Shown here one piece after another: positions 1-9,462 of a stretch of DNA of 64,000 nucleotides. Every line of letters begins with the position of its first letter. Position 1 is the first letter of the stretch. Position numbers and translations under genes: made by a program. This stretch comes from Gemmatimonadota bacterium (GTDB lineage Bacteria > Gemmatimonadota > Gemmatimonadetes > Longimicrobiales > Gaopeijiaceae), in assembly GCA_030428885.1 (NCBI GenBank), contig JAUIEJ010000009.1, positions 124,001 to 188,000 of the forward strand, read 5' to 3'. The notes beneath the pieces were generated by a model. That model was given only the letters and a program-made list of their open reading frames with translations, had not been told where the DNA came from and did no database searches.

Positions 1-342
1 CTGGCCCCCAACACCGTGACCATCGTGGTGTCCAACGACGAGGCCCGGGCCACCGACGCCTGGCGCTGGTTGGTGGCCGAAGGGGTGCCCAACGTCTACG
101 TCCTGGAGGGGGGCGTAAACGGGTGGCTCACCCGCTTCGCCCCGGACGGAGGCTGCGACGAGTGCCGGCCCCTGGCCGACGCCACGGCCCCGGCCGACGA
201 GACCCTGCGCTGGAGTTTCCCCGCGGCCCGGGGGGCCCGCTACCCCATCGCCGACCCCGACCACTTCGCCGACCGGGCGTTCCTCTACCCGGCGGTGCTG
301 GAGATGGAGGTGCGCACCCCCATCAGCGGAGGGTGCGGCTGA
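1..342 (+). CDS. Rhodanese-like domain protein, C-terminal part
   Basis: The reading frame is open from the left edge, so the N-terminus lies outside the window; 113 codons are visible. The stretch V-Y-V-L-E-G-G-V-N-G-W-L matches the end of a rhodanese/sulfurtransferase domain, where the strand and helix after the active-site loop carry the conserved GG.xxW. The CxxC pair in the following segment (CDEC, about residue 52) is unusual, but the catalytic cysteine loop is not clearly visible. Rhodanese domains move sulfane sulfur or act as sensing modules; this one cannot be specified further. The last 50 residues are a tail of unknown function ending in G-G-C-G. Confident in the domain, not in the function. 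Confidence 0.6.
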   Translation: MAPNTVTIVVSNDEARATDAWRWLVAEGVPNVYVLEGGVNGWLTRFAPDGGCDECRPLADATAPADETLRWSFPAARGARYPIADPDHFADRAFLYPAVLEMEVRTPISGGCG

Positions 343-427
343 GAACGAGGCCGAGCCCGCGGGCGGACGGCGGCGCGGCGCCCTAGTTTGGACCCCGCGC
401 CTCCGTCCCCTCCCGGCTCCCCTCCCC

Positions 428-1714
428 ATGCTCCGCCCCCTCGCCTTCGCAGCGGCCGCCCTGATCCCGGCGGCGGCCCTCGCCCAGACGGACTCCGACG
501 CCACCTATCTCCGGGCCGCCCGCCTCCTGGACGTGGAGGCCGGCGCCTACGTCGACGACGTGCTCGTGGAAGTGGCCGACGGACGCATCGTCTCCGTGGG
601 CCCCGCCCCCACGTCGCTGCCGGCGGGAACCGTCGACCTGGGCGACCGCACGGTGCTTCCGGGCCTCATCGACGTCCACACCCATCTGGGCGACAACAGT
701 TGGTTGCCCGCGGAGCAGTACGATCCCTGGACCCTGACCCCCGCGGCCTTCGGGATCGCCGGCACGGTCAACGCCCGGGCCACGCTCCACGCCGGGTTCA
801 CCACGGTCCGCAACGTGTCCGAACCGTACTTCACCGGGATCGCGTTGCGGGACGCCATCGCCGGCGGCTGGATCGAAGGGCCCCGCATGTTCGTGAGCGG
901 CCCCATGATCACCATCACCGGCGGCCACGGCGCCTGGGGCAACTGGATGGCCCCCCAGTTCGATCGTTCCGGCCTCGACCACGCCGTGGCCGACGGAGAG
1001 GACGAGGTTCGCCGCACCGTCCGGGAGCACATTCGGGCGAGTGTGGATCTGATCAAGGTCGCCGCCACGGGAGGGTTCGGAACCACGGGAACGGTGCCGG
1101 GCGCCGCCTCGTTCACCGAGGCCGAACTCCGGGCCGCGGTGGACGAGGCCCGGAAACGGGGACTCCACGTCGCCGCCCACGCCCACGGGGAAGAGGGCAT
1201 TCTCAACGCCATCGCCGCCGGGGCCCACTCCATCGAACACGCCACCATGATGGGGCCGGAGGGCATCGCCGCCGCGCGGGCGGCGGGCACGTGGCTGGTC
1301 ATGGACCTCCTGGCCGCCCACTACGACCTGATCGAGGTCGACCAGGACTACTCCGACAAGGAGTTGGAGGGCGACAACGCCGACGTTTACCGCGACTACG
1401 AAGGCGTCTTCCGGGCGGCCTACGACGCCGGGGCCCGCATGGCGTTCGGCACGGATGCCGGCGTGGTTCCCCACGGTCGCAATGCCGAGCAGTTCGCCCT
1501 CATGGTCGCGGCGGGCATGTCCCCCGCCGACGCGGTCCGCTCGGCCACGATCCGTGCCGCCGAGTTGCTGGGGATCGAGGACGAGGCTGGCCACCTGCGA
1601 CCCGGAGCCCGGGCCGACCTCGTGGCGGTCCGGGGCGACCCCCTGGCCGACCCCGGCGTCCTCACCGGGATCGACTTCGTCATGCAGGGGGGGCGGGTGG
1701 TCCGTCGCCCCTGA
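428..1714 (+). CDS. Secreted metal-dependent amidohydrolase (imidazolonepropionase/prolidase-like)
   Basis: A 428-residue protein with a cleavable N-terminal signal (hydrophobic residues 3-19 ending A-L-A-Q), so it probably acts in the periplasm. The amidohydrolase metal ligands are in order: HxH at 84/86 in DVHTH, the bridging lysine at 210 in LIKVAATGG, histidines at 251/253 and 267/271 (AHAHGEEG and HSIEH), and the aspartate at 343 in FGTDAG. A C-terminal GARADLVAV segment closes the small beta-sandwich domain. Characterised relatives cleave cyclic amides or X-Pro dipeptides; the substrate here is unknown. The start ATG has a pyrimidine-rich upstream with no Shine-Dalgarno. The 3' end overlaps the convergent bioY gene by 35 bases. 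Confidence 0.85.
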   Translation: MLRPLAFAAAALIPAAALAQTDSDATYLRAARLLDVEAGAYVDDVLVEVADGRIVSVGPAPTSLPAGTVDLGDRTVLPGLIDVHTHLGDNSWLPAEQYDPWTLTPAAFGIAGTVNARATLHAGFTTVRNVSEPYFTGIALRDAIAGGWIEGPRMFVSGPMITITGGHGAWGNWMAPQFDRSGLDHAVADGEDEVRRTVREHIRASVDLIKVAATGGFGTTGTVPGAASFTEAELRAAVDEARKRGLHVAAHAHGEEGILNAIAAGAHSIEHATMMGPEGIAAARAAGTWLVMDLLAAHYDLIEVDQDYSDKELEGDNADVYRDYEGVFRAAYDAGARMAFGTDAGVVPHGRNAEQFALMVAAGMSPADAVRSATIRAAELLGIEDEAGHLRPGARADLVAVRGDPLADPGVLTGIDFVMQGGRVVRRP

Positions 1715-2249
1715 GGCGCCGCGGCCCCCCCAGGGGCGTCCAGGCCAGAAGGGCCGCCCCCACCCCGGCCTTGACCGCGCCCCCCCACAGGAACGGCGTC
1801 ACCCCGCCGCTCCACGCCGCCCCGGCCCCGATCTCCCGGGCCAGCCAGGCCCATCCCGGAAGCAGAATGAGGAGGTGGCCCAGCGCCGCCCAGGCCAGTG
1901 CGGGGCCGAAGCGAGCGAGACGTCCGCCGTCGCCCGCCCACCCCATGAGGGCCGCCGCGGCCACGAAGCCGGCCAGGTACCCGGCGGTGGGGCCCACCAG
2001 CGAGTCCACGCCCGAGGCGCCCCCGGCGAACACCGGGAGCCCGACCCCACCCGCCACCAGATACGCCACCAGCGCCAGGGTGCCCAGGCGGAGTCCCAGG
2101 GCCCCGCCCACCACCACCACCGCCAGGGTCTGAAGACTCTGGGGCACGGGCGAACCGGGGACGGCGACGTCGATGCGTGCGGCCACCGCCACCGCGGCCA
2201 CGGCCACCACCACGCCGCCGAGGGCGGCAACTCCACTCGGCCGGCTCAC
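1680..2249 (-). CDS. bioY: BioY-family biotin transporter substrate-binding (S) subunit
   Basis: This integral membrane protein of 189 residues has the BioY hallmark near residue 35, V-P-Q-S-L-Q-T-L-A-V followed by a glycine-rich helix, then G-V-D-S-L-V-G-P-T-A-G-Y-L-A-G-F, and about five or six hydrophobic segments. BioY is the S component of ECF-type vitamin uptake and captures biotin at the cytoplasmic membrane; it works alone weakly or with an EcfA/A'/T module, none of which is visible here. The GTG at 2249 is preferred because it overlaps the stop of the upstream gene in a GTGA junction and has GGAG 8 bases upstream. An upstream in-frame ATG at 2306 would lie inside the neighbour. Biotin-gene context is absent. 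Confidence 0.8.
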   Translation of the reverse strand: MSRPSGVAALGGVVVAVAAVAVAARIDVAVPGSPVPQSLQTLAVVVVGGALGLRLGTLALVAYLVAGGVGLPVFAGGASGVDSLVGPTAGYLAGFVAAAALMGWAGDGGRLARFGPALAWAALGHLLILLPGWAWLAREIGAGAAWSGGVTPFLWGGAVKAGVGAALLAWTPLGGPRRLRGDGPPAPPA

Positions 2250-2812
2250 TCGTCTCCGCTCCCCGGGAACGGTGGGAAGGTGAATCCCACGAAGAACGAC
2301 GACCACACCTCGAGTCGGCCCTGCCCCCCCGCGAGGCGCAACTCGAGCTCGAAATTCATGGGGCTCTCACCGTCGCCGCCACCGGCCCCCCGGAGGCCCG
2401 CGGTCCAGAAGCCGTCTCCGTTGCGGATCGCACCTCCGGCGACCGCTCCGAGGTGGGCCCCGCCCCACAGGCTCCCCCGGAGGAACCGGCCCCCGTCCAC
2501 GAACCCGAGAAAATCGGCGCCGCCTCCCTCCCGGTCCTCCCCCTGCGCCCGGGCACCCACGAACCATCGGTCGCCGACCCGCAGGACTCCGGCCAGACCG
2601 AACGCTCGATCGAAGCTCCCGGGATGGAGGTCGAGCTGCACGCCGGTGTAGACGTAGCCCCGGATCGGCCCGCGGCTTCCCGCCTCCCCGCCGCCGGTCT
2701 GGGCTCGAAGTTCGGCTCCTCCGGCCAGGGCCAACGCCACGGCCACGGCGACCCCGGCCGCGGGCCGGCCGCTCGACACCCGCACTCCCCTCGCGGCCCC
2801 GGGAACCGTCAC
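2246..2812 (-). CDS. Small secreted, possibly outer-membrane beta-barrel-like protein
   Basis: The GTG at 2812 is chosen because GGAGG lies about 7 bases upstream. The reading frame stays open further up, but that would run into katG. The product is 188 residues with a signal peptide (hydrophobic VAVAVALALAGG ending L-R-A-Q). The mature part alternates aromatic and small residues with glycine turns (R-G-Y-V-Y-T-G-V-Q-L-D, W-S-S-F-F-V-G-F-T-F), as in small outer-membrane barrels. No family is recognised. It is translationally coupled to bioY (stop and start overlap), which is the only hint of a role. It may be an envelope protein connected with small-molecule entry, but that is speculation. 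Confidence 0.55.
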   Translation of the reverse strand: MTVPGAARGVRVSSGRPAAGVAVAVALALAGGAELRAQTGGGEAGSRGPIRGYVYTGVQLDLHPGSFDRAFGLAGVLRVGDRWFVGARAQGEDREGGGADFLGFVDGGRFLRGSLWGGAHLGAVAGGAIRNGDGFWTAGLRGAGGGDGESPMNFELELRLAGGQGRLEVWSSFFVGFTFPPFPGSGDE

Positions 2813-2834
2813 GACCCGCCCTCCGTCGAAGTGA

Positions 2835-5171
<2,337 letters not shown>

Positions 5172-5199
5172 CGGCCGAGGGGTCGGCGGGAAGGACCGT

Positions 5200-5233
5200 C
5201 CGGGGCGGCGTCTCGAGAGAGGCGCCGCCCCGG
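5200..5233. terminator. Bidirectional hairpin between katG and the SRPBCC gene
   Basis: Arms CCGGGGCGGCG (5200-5210) and CGCCGCCCCGG (5223-5233) pair perfectly over 11 bases with a 12-base loop. The hairpin sits between the katG stop (5171) and the convergent stop at 5237, so it can serve both transcripts. There is no long T-tract. Confidence 0.7.
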
Positions 5234-5236
5234 TGT

Positions 5237-6211
5237 TCATCCACCCAGCACTTCGGCCTCCAGACGGGCGTAGCTCGTCTCCATGCCGCCCACCATGCCG
5301 GTGCCCAGGACCATGTCGCGGACCTCCCGGCTGGGGTACGTGACGACCAGGATCAGCAAGGTGTGGTCGCCCGACGGAAGGAAGGTGAGCTCGTTCACCG
5401 CGGGGTCGCCGTCGAGGCCGATCATCTGCTCGGTGGTCACCACCCGCCGGGGGGGGTCGATCTCCAGCACCTCGCCCACGAACCCGAACCCTTCTCCTCC
5501 CCCGTCCGGCGCCCACTCGTACCGGTAGCTCTCGCCCACGGCGTCGGCCACCTCGCACACCGGCATGGTCCACCCGTCGGGCCCGAGCATCCAGCGCTTC
5601 ATGAGCTCGGGGTCGTGGTGGGCCCGCCACACCTGCTCCACCGATCCCCGGATCACCCGGCTGATCCGCACCTGGGTGTCGTTGAGGATCTGGGACTCGG
5701 CGGGCCGGGAAGCGGCAAACGACGTGAGGTCGGCCAGCACGTCGTCGATCTGACCCATGGCGGCCTTCATGCCCTGCTCCATGCCCATCTCCAGGAGCTG
5801 CTCCAACTGCTCGGCGGAGCCGAACCGGGTGACGGTGGTGAGCCGCGAGCCCCCCTCGGTGTCCTCGAACTCGAAGACCATGTGCATGGAGGGCATGGCT
5901 TCGTTCTCGTTGCCCTCGGCGTCGGCGAAGCCGTCGCGGACCTCGAATCGGCGGCCGGGATCCACCGAGAGGAACTCCCAGTACCCGCCCGACACCGTCC
6001 CGTCGGGTCCGGTCATGACGTAGTGGGAGCGCCCGCCTGGAAAGACGTCGTGGCGCAGGAACGTGGCGGGCCATTGGGGCGGCCCCCAGAATTTTTCGAT
6101 CTGCCGTGGGTCGGTGTACGCCTCCCACAGCCGCGCCCGGGAGGCGGCGAAGTCGGCGACCACGGTCATGGTGAGCGCCTCGGGGTCCTTCACGACGGAG
6201 GTGACGGGCAT
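5237..6211 (-). CDS. Two-domain SRPBCC (AHSA1-type START-like) protein
   Basis: Two SRPBCC/AHSA1-like helix-grip domains in one 324-residue chain. The first (about 5-150) has W-E-A-Y-T-D-P-R-Q-I-E-K-F-W-G-P and G-G-Y-W-E-F; the second (about 175-320) has V-W-R-A-H-H-D-P-E-L-M-K-R-W-M-L-G-P-D-G-W. Such domains bind hydrophobic ligands in a deep pocket, and the ArsR-SRPBCC pair is a recurrent bacterial operon, though ligands are seldom known. It follows the arsR gene with a 15-base gap and is expected to be co-transcribed and repressed by it. A tandem duplication within one polypeptide is less common than the single-domain form. No signal peptide is seen, so it is probably cytosolic. Confidence 0.85.
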   Translation of the reverse strand: MPVTSVVKDPEALTMTVVADFAASRARLWEAYTDPRQIEKFWGPPQWPATFLRHDVFPGGRSHYVMTGPDGTVSGGYWEFLSVDPGRRFEVRDGFADAEGNENEAMPSMHMVFEFEDTEGGSRLTTVTRFGSAEQLEQLLEMGMEQGMKAAMGQIDDVLADLTSFAASRPAESQILNDTQVRISRVIRGSVEQVWRAHHDPELMKRWMLGPDGWTMPVCEVADAVGESYRYEWAPDGGGEGFGFVGEVLEIDPPRRVVTTEQMIGLDGDPAVNELTFLPSGDHTLLILVVTYPSREVRDMVLGTGMVGGMETSYARLEAEVLGG

Positions 6212-6226
6212 GGGGGTGTCTCGGGT

Positions 6227-6568
6227 TCAGGTGTCTTCGTCGGCGAGGAGGGCGTCCAGGCGCTCCACTCGGCCCCGCCAGATGTCTTCGTAGCGATCCA
6301 GGAGGGCCTGGGCCCTCCGAATCGCGTCGGGGTTGCCACGCACGAGCCGCTCCCGCCCCTGGGGGTGCTTCGTCACCAGGCCCGCTCGCTCCAACACGGC
6401 CACGTGCTTCTGCACCGCCGCGAACGACATGTCGTACGAGGCCGCCAGCTCCGACACGGTGGCTTCCCGGGTCAGGGTGCGGCGCACGATGTCGCGGCGG
6501 GTGCCGTCGGCGAGTGCGCGGAAGAGTCGATCCACCTCGGCGGTGGCGTCGTTTGAACGTGCAACCAT
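6227..6568 (-). CDS. ArsR-family winged-helix repressor of the SRPBCC operon
   Basis: A 113-residue winged-helix protein. It has the ArsR pattern L-F-R-A-L-A-D-G-T-R-R-D-I-V at residues 15-28, the recognition region S-E-L-A-A-S-Y-D-M-S-F-A-A-V-Q-K-H-V, and the wing L-E-R-A-G-L-V. No metal-binding cysteine set is present (ELCVCDL is absent), so it belongs to the non-metal group that accompanies SRPBCC proteins. The start ATG at 6568 lies inside a palindrome and directly after a promoter, which implies autoregulation and a leaderless mRNA. The longer upstream reading frame overlaps the SGNH gene and is not used. Confidence 0.9.
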   Translation of the reverse strand: MVARSNDATAEVDRLFRALADGTRRDIVRRTLTREATVSELAASYDMSFAAVQKHVAVLERAGLVTKHPQGRERLVRGNPDAIRRAQALLDRYEDIWRGRVERLDALLADEDT

Positions 6569-6575
6569 ATGGTTG
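6562..6575. promoter_or_regulatory. Palindromic operator spanning the arsR start codon
   Basis: CAACCATATGGTTG is a perfect 14-bp palindrome covering the ATG at 6568. It touches the -10 element of the promoter on the reverse strand. Its position and symmetry fit autorepression by the ArsR dimer encoded immediately downstream. Confidence 0.7.
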
Positions 6576-6604
6576 TATATGGGACCGCGGGCCGTCCGGG
6601 TCAA
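6576..6604 (-). promoter_or_regulatory. Sigma-70-like promoter of arsR-SRPBCC
   Basis: On the reverse strand TTGACC (6604-6599) is followed after 17 bases by CATATA (6581-6576). A start point 6-8 bases further on falls on or next to the ATG at 6568, so the transcript would be leaderless. This agrees with the absence of a Shine-Dalgarno. Confidence 0.6.
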
Positions 6605-6651
6605 GATCCGGATGTCGGGATCCCCGAGGCCTCGCCGGCCTGGGGCCGCCC

Positions 6652-7863
6652 TCAGCCCTCGCCGTCTTCTTCGGCGGTGATGAAGCGGATGATCTCTTCG
6701 CTCACCTGCTCCGCCCCCGAGAGAACGGCGTGGGTCTCGTCGACGAAGGCGTCGGCGGGCAGGCGGTCGTGCAGGTCCAGGAAGGGCACGCCGGACAGGG
6801 TGGTCCGGAGCAGATCCAGGTAGGCCTCGTACCGCTCGGCCTCGTAGTACTGCAGGCTGATGGGGTTCTCCGGCATGTTCACCACGTACAGCCGCGACCC
6901 GTGGCGGGCGGCGAATTCCCTCAGGTCGCCCAACTGGGCCTGCACCATCTCCGCTTCGGCCCCGGGGTCCCATTCGTACACGACCCGGGAGAACGACTGC
7001 TGCGCCAGATCCTCGGCCAACCACGCGGGGTCGAGGGGTCGCATGTACTGGGTCTGGTAGGGCGACCCGTACACCGAGAGCCACATCCGGAGGGTGGGCA
7101 CCACGCCGTGGTCCCGGGTGAATGCGGCCAGCACCGGGACGTCGTTCCAGTTCAGGGGATTCCAGACGTCGTCCAGGAACTCGAGCTCGCCCACGTCGGC
7201 CCTCTCCCAGCCGGCGGCCCCGAGGCCCTCGTCGAGCCAGGCGGCCAGGGCGGCCCGGAACCGGGGCTGCTGCTTCCGCGCCAGGAACCTCAAGCGGCTT
7301 CGCTCGCCCTCCAGCCGCGACTTGGGCTCGAGCCTGGACCGGAGTCGGTCGGGCACGACCCGGCGATGGGGGCTGTAGTCGTTGATGGCGTTGAAGAGCG
7401 GACTGTAGGCGCCGACCAACCGCCCCGGCCCGAAACGCCGGGGGAAGTTGCCGACCATGCGGACCGTCACCCCCACGACGATCACCTCGGGAACGGCCGC
7501 CGAGCCGTACACCTCCTCGATGTAGTTCAGGACCACCAGGACGTCGTCCACGGTGCCGGTACTGATCCCCGACGGGACGATGCGATGGTCGGGAAAGGCC
7601 GCCCTGAACCGGTCCAGCAGCATGTTCTCTCCCGTCTCCGACGCCCCCACCAGGATCATCCGCCGTCCGGGAGGCTCCCGAACCAGGGAGGGAAGGAGGA
7701 GCCGGATCGGGTCCTCGCCGGCCAGGTAGGGATACGCCTTGCCCTGGACCTCCGACCCGACGGCGAGTCGGCCCAGCGCCCAATGGAGCGAGCCGTACAC
7801 CATCCCGGTCACGACCAGGGACAGGACGAGGGCTCGCGCGCGATCAGAACCCGGTGTAGACAA
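6652..7863 (-). CDS. Membrane-anchored SGNH-like acyltransferase, DltD/AlgX-type partner of the MBOAT
   Basis: A 403-residue protein with one N-terminal membrane segment (about 11-30) and an extracytoplasmic domain. An SGNH-type nucleophile block is visible as L-V-G-A-S-E-T-G-E-N with S75, and the C-terminal dyad as D375-E-T-H378 followed by A-V-L-S-G. DltD uses the same arrangement: a membrane anchor, an early Gly-x-Ser and a late D-x-x-H. In DltD the serine receives the acyl group from the shuttle peptide and passes it to the polymer. This gene is last in the five-gene operon, and its start overlaps the microprotein gene by 20 bases. The family assignment rests on motifs and context; overall similarity to DltD is not claimed. 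Confidence 0.72.
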   Translation of the reverse strand: MSTPGSDRARALVLSLVVTGMVYGSLHWALGRLAVGSEVQGKAYPYLAGEDPIRLLLPSLVREPPGRRMILVGASETGENMLLDRFRAAFPDHRIVPSGISTGTVDDVLVVLNYIEEVYGSAAVPEVIVVGVTVRMVGNFPRRFGPGRLVGAYSPLFNAINDYSPHRRVVPDRLRSRLEPKSRLEGERSRLRFLARKQQPRFRAALAAWLDEGLGAAGWERADVGELEFLDDVWNPLNWNDVPVLAAFTRDHGVVPTLRMWLSVYGSPYQTQYMRPLDPAWLAEDLAQQSFSRVVYEWDPGAEAEMVQAQLGDLREFAARHGSRLYVVNMPENPISLQYYEAERYEAYLDLLRTTLSGVPFLDLHDRLPADAFVDETHAVLSGAEQVSEEIIRFITAEEDGEG

Positions 7864-7948
7864 AATCCATCTCCGTCTTGGCGAAGACGAACAGCAGGGC
7901 CATCAAGACCACGATGAGCGCGATCCGAAGCACGACGCGGCGGTTCAT
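7844..7948 (-). CDS. DltX-like transmembrane microprotein with C-terminal acyl-shuttle motif
   Basis: This 34-residue protein has a basic N-terminus (M-N-R-R), one membrane helix (about residues 7-23) and an outside tail that ends exactly in F-V-Y-T-G-F. In the Dlt pathway the microprotein DltX has this architecture; its final hexapeptide of the form F-[IV]-Y-x-x-F carries the acyl group on the tyrosine. The gene overlaps the MBOAT stop by ATGA and the SGNH gene by 20 bases, so all three should be made together in fixed ratio. The codons are clean across the whole small frame, with no internal stop. The assignment comes from motif, topology, size and position. It is easily missed by gene callers with a length cutoff. 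Confidence 0.75.
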   Translation of the reverse strand: MNRRVVLRIALIVVLMALLFVFAKTEMDFVYTGF

Positions 7949-9162
7949 CGACCGAGCAGCCTTCCGAACACCGTGAAGGCCTCGTTCCAGGGGAGGTTGA
8001 AGAACACGAAGGCCAGGGCCGTGGCATGGAACGTCAGGATGATCCCGCCCGCGTGTACGAGCCCGTTCTGCCTCCACACCCTCACGCGCTTCTTTCCGAA
8101 TCGATGGGTCAGAAACGTGTTCCAGTTGTGATACACGACCAGGAACGCCGCATGGGCCAGACCGAAGAACAGGAACGCGAGGGTGGTGCCGTGCCAGAGG
8201 CCCGACACCACCATGGTGGCGACGAGGCTGACGTTGACCGCCACCGCCGGTCTCGCCAACACCGACTCCGAGGTGAGCGCCCATTTGTAGAGGGGCGAAA
8301 ACACGTAGTCGGTCAGCCACAAGGTCAGCGACCGGTGCTGCCGCAGCCAGAAGTCCGAGATGTTCCGAGCCAGGAACGGCTTGTCGAAGTTCTCCGGGGG
8401 ACGTACCCCCAGCAGGCTCCCCACCCCGATGACCACATCGCAGTAGCCCGAGAAGTTCAGGTAGAGAAAGAACCAGAACGCGTAGACCCCGACCCAGAGC
8501 TGGGTGACGGACGCCGTCAGGACGTCGGTGCCGGGGAGCAGGGCGAACGGCTGGACCCACACGGCCAGGACGTAGGCCTTGAGAAGCCCGACCAGGATGC
8601 GGATGACGGCGTCCAGATGGGCTTCCAGCGTCGGCGCCAGGGCCGGCGTGCGGCCGTGCCACTGATCGTGGAAGTCGTCGTAGCGCTGGATGGGGCCCAT
8701 CATGAACGTGGTGAAGCTGAAGCAGTAGTTGATGAAGGTCAGGAACTCGAGGGGGCGGGACGTTCCGCTGGCCGCCTCGATCATGACGTGCACGACCCTG
8801 AAGAGGAGGAAGCTCAGCCCCACCGTGGCGAAGGCCCCGGTCAGGACGAACTCCGGCGCCACCCAGTGGAGGATGTCGTAGTTCCGCATGTACACGAACA
8901 TCCCCACGTACACGGGAATGAGCAGCCGGTAGGCGAGGTGTTTCCGCTTCAGGATCGCCCGGGCGAATCCATACCCCACGAGACAGAACAGGAACGACGA
9001 CACGAGCCCCTGGAGGCCCAGCAGCATCCGACCGACGAAGTAGACGTTGATGAACAGGAAGACCCATGCCCGCGCCCGTCCGCGAAGCAGTCCCACGGAC
9101 AGGACCGCGGCGACGGCCAGGCCCAGGAACTGGACGGAGAGGAGGGAGAACCCGACGGGCAT
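7945..9162 (-). CDS. MBOAT-family membrane O-acyltransferase (DltB/AlgI type)
   Basis: A polytopic membrane protein of 405 residues. Classic DltB/AlgI features are present: F-L-Y-L-N-F-S-G-Y-C-D-V-V-I-G near 232-246; N-F-D-K-P-F-L-A-R-N-I-S-D-F-W-L-R-Q-H-R-S-L-T at 258-280; G-L-W-H-G at 321-325; and the presumed catalytic H337 in G-L-A-H. DltB moves an acyl group from a carrier-protein thioester on the inside to a tyrosine on the outside. The MBOAT here ends without the aromatic hexapeptide that some MBOATs carry at the C-terminus; the neighbouring microprotein supplies it instead. The start ATG lies 54 bases after the carrier-protein stop. Confidence 0.93.
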   Translation of the reverse strand: MPVGFSLLSVQFLGLAVAAVLSVGLLRGRARAWVFLFINVYFVGRMLLGLQGLVSSFLFCLVGYGFARAILKRKHLAYRLLIPVYVGMFVYMRNYDILHWVAPEFVLTGAFATVGLSFLLFRVVHVMIEAASGTSRPLEFLTFINYCFSFTTFMMGPIQRYDDFHDQWHGRTPALAPTLEAHLDAVIRILVGLLKAYVLAVWVQPFALLPGTDVLTASVTQLWVGVYAFWFFLYLNFSGYCDVVIGVGSLLGVRPPENFDKPFLARNISDFWLRQHRSLTLWLTDYVFSPLYKWALTSESVLARPAVAVNVSLVATMVVSGLWHGTTLAFLFFGLAHAAFLVVYHNWNTFLTHRFGKKRVRVWRQNGLVHAGGIILTFHATALAFVFFNLPWNEAFTVFGRLLGR

Positions 9163-9216
9163 GGGACGGGGGAGGGCCGGGAGGGGAGAGCCGGGGGGCG
9201 GATCGCCCCGTGGACG

Positions 9217-9462
9217 TCAGGACCCGGATCGAGCCACGACGAGGTCCAGCAGTTCCCCGACGTCGGCCAGGTTCGCGATCTCGCCGGTGGTGAGCTTGAT
9301 CCCGAAGGCCCGCTCCACGGCGACCATCAACTGGATGTGGGCCAGCGAATCCCATCCGTCCACATCGGCGGCGGTGGTGTCCCGGGCCAGGCGGAGGTCG
9401 GGCTCGTCGAGCACGTCGCGGAAGACCTGCGTGAGCTTCTCCATTGCGGCGCCGTCACTCAT
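9217..9462 (-). CDS. Acyl carrier protein of the MBOAT operon
   Basis: An 81-residue four-helix carrier protein. The phosphopantetheine site is S39 in D-G-W-D-S-L-A-H-I-Q-L-M, and the N-terminal helix M-E-K-L-T-Q-V-F-R-D-V-L-D-E is typical. The ATG at 9462 overlaps the end of the upstream FkbH gene (ATGAGTGA) and has GGAG upstream; an ATG 15 bases earlier is possible. The protein should hold the acyl unit made by the FkbH enzyme as a thioester for the MBOAT, the role DltC has in the Dlt pathway. No dedicated phosphopantetheinyl transferase or acyl ligase lies nearby, so a housekeeping transferase would activate it. Confidence 0.9.
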   Translation of the reverse strand: MSDGAAMEKLTQVFRDVLDEPDLRLARDTTAADVDGWDSLAHIQLMVAVERAFGIKLTTGEIANLADVGELLDLVVARSGS

